A DNA stretch of 64,000 nt. Origin: Nereocystis luetkeana. Taxonomy: Eukaryota; Sar; Phaeophyceae; Laminariales; Laminariaceae. A model generated the notes under the pieces. That model was given only the letters and a program-made list of their open reading frames with translations, did no database searches and was not told the DNA's origin. This document shows positions 63,844 to 64,000 of this stretch, in pieces. Within the stretch, counting starts at the first letter, position 1; every line of letters starts with the position of its first letter. The DNA is taken from positions 2,418,001-2,482,000 of the forward strand of contig JARUPZ010000002.1 in assembly GCA_031213475.1 (NCBI GenBank), in the 5' to 3' direction. A program made the position numbers and the translations under genes.

Positions 63844-64000
63844 GTGGGTGCGGTGTCGCGGGATTTGTCGCGGGTTTTGCCGCGGCGCTCGAGAAGATAC
63901 TGGGGAATCACGATTTTTGTCCCCACTTTCGCACGAAACATTTGTAAGACAAGACATTTTTTAGACTGAAGGTAGCGTAGTGCATTGCAAAATATCGACT

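Overview
The window looks like nuclear DNA of a brown alga (Phaeophyceae, Ectocarpus-like). Exons are GC-rich and carry long Gly/Ala/Ser/Glu tracts. Introns are long, phase-consistent and GT-AG. The non-coding DNA is full of C-tract-tailed retroelement ends and small inverted-repeat transposons. The taxon is inferred from gene style and from a LINE resembling those I recall from Ectocarpus; no search was run.

Five protein-coding genes can be modelled by joining open frames at phase-compatible splice sites. (1) About 3-23172, plus: a giant HECT-type E3 ubiquitin ligase of at least 4,254 residues, cut by the window's left edge, with SH3-like modules, a ConA/LamG-like region, two SPRY domains, a MORN-like segment and a C-terminal HECT domain. 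(2) About 36474-31306, minus: a NYN/LabA-like (PIN-fold) protein with unresolved ends. (3) 43488-47614, plus: a complete four-exon Arf-like GTPase of 211 aa whose switch II motif is degenerate. (4) 54831-49118, minus: a complete seven-exon ketopantoate hydroxymethyltransferase (panB, 399 aa, probable organelle-targeting peptide). (5) 55259 to beyond the right edge, plus: the histone chaperone HIRA with seven WD40 repeats, an ASF1-binding B motif and most of its C-terminal domain. panB and HIRA are divergent with 427 bp between start codons; the Arf-like gene and panB converge.

The rest is repeat-rich intergenic and intronic DNA (23.2-31.3 kb, 36.5-43.5 kb, 47.6-49.1 kb and most introns). It holds a 5'-truncated LINE with several short 3'-end copies, a SINE-like module whose 3' tail resembles the LINE tail, at least four families of small inverted-repeat elements (one nested in the LINE, one nested in another), tandem repeats, and a broken Ty3/gypsy pol fossil at about 40.7-42.0 kb. 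No tRNA, rRNA or CRISPR array was seen.

The most unusual signals are these. C-tract-tailed retroelement 3' ends stack in the same order at two separate loci, with one visible target-site duplication and one paralogous empty site. A 9-bp word (TACCAGGTA or its complement) occurs about 21 times between 25 and 63 kb, never in an exon and never in the first 25 kb. The Arf-like GTPase keeps its nucleotide-binding motifs but has lost the catalytic Gln motif.
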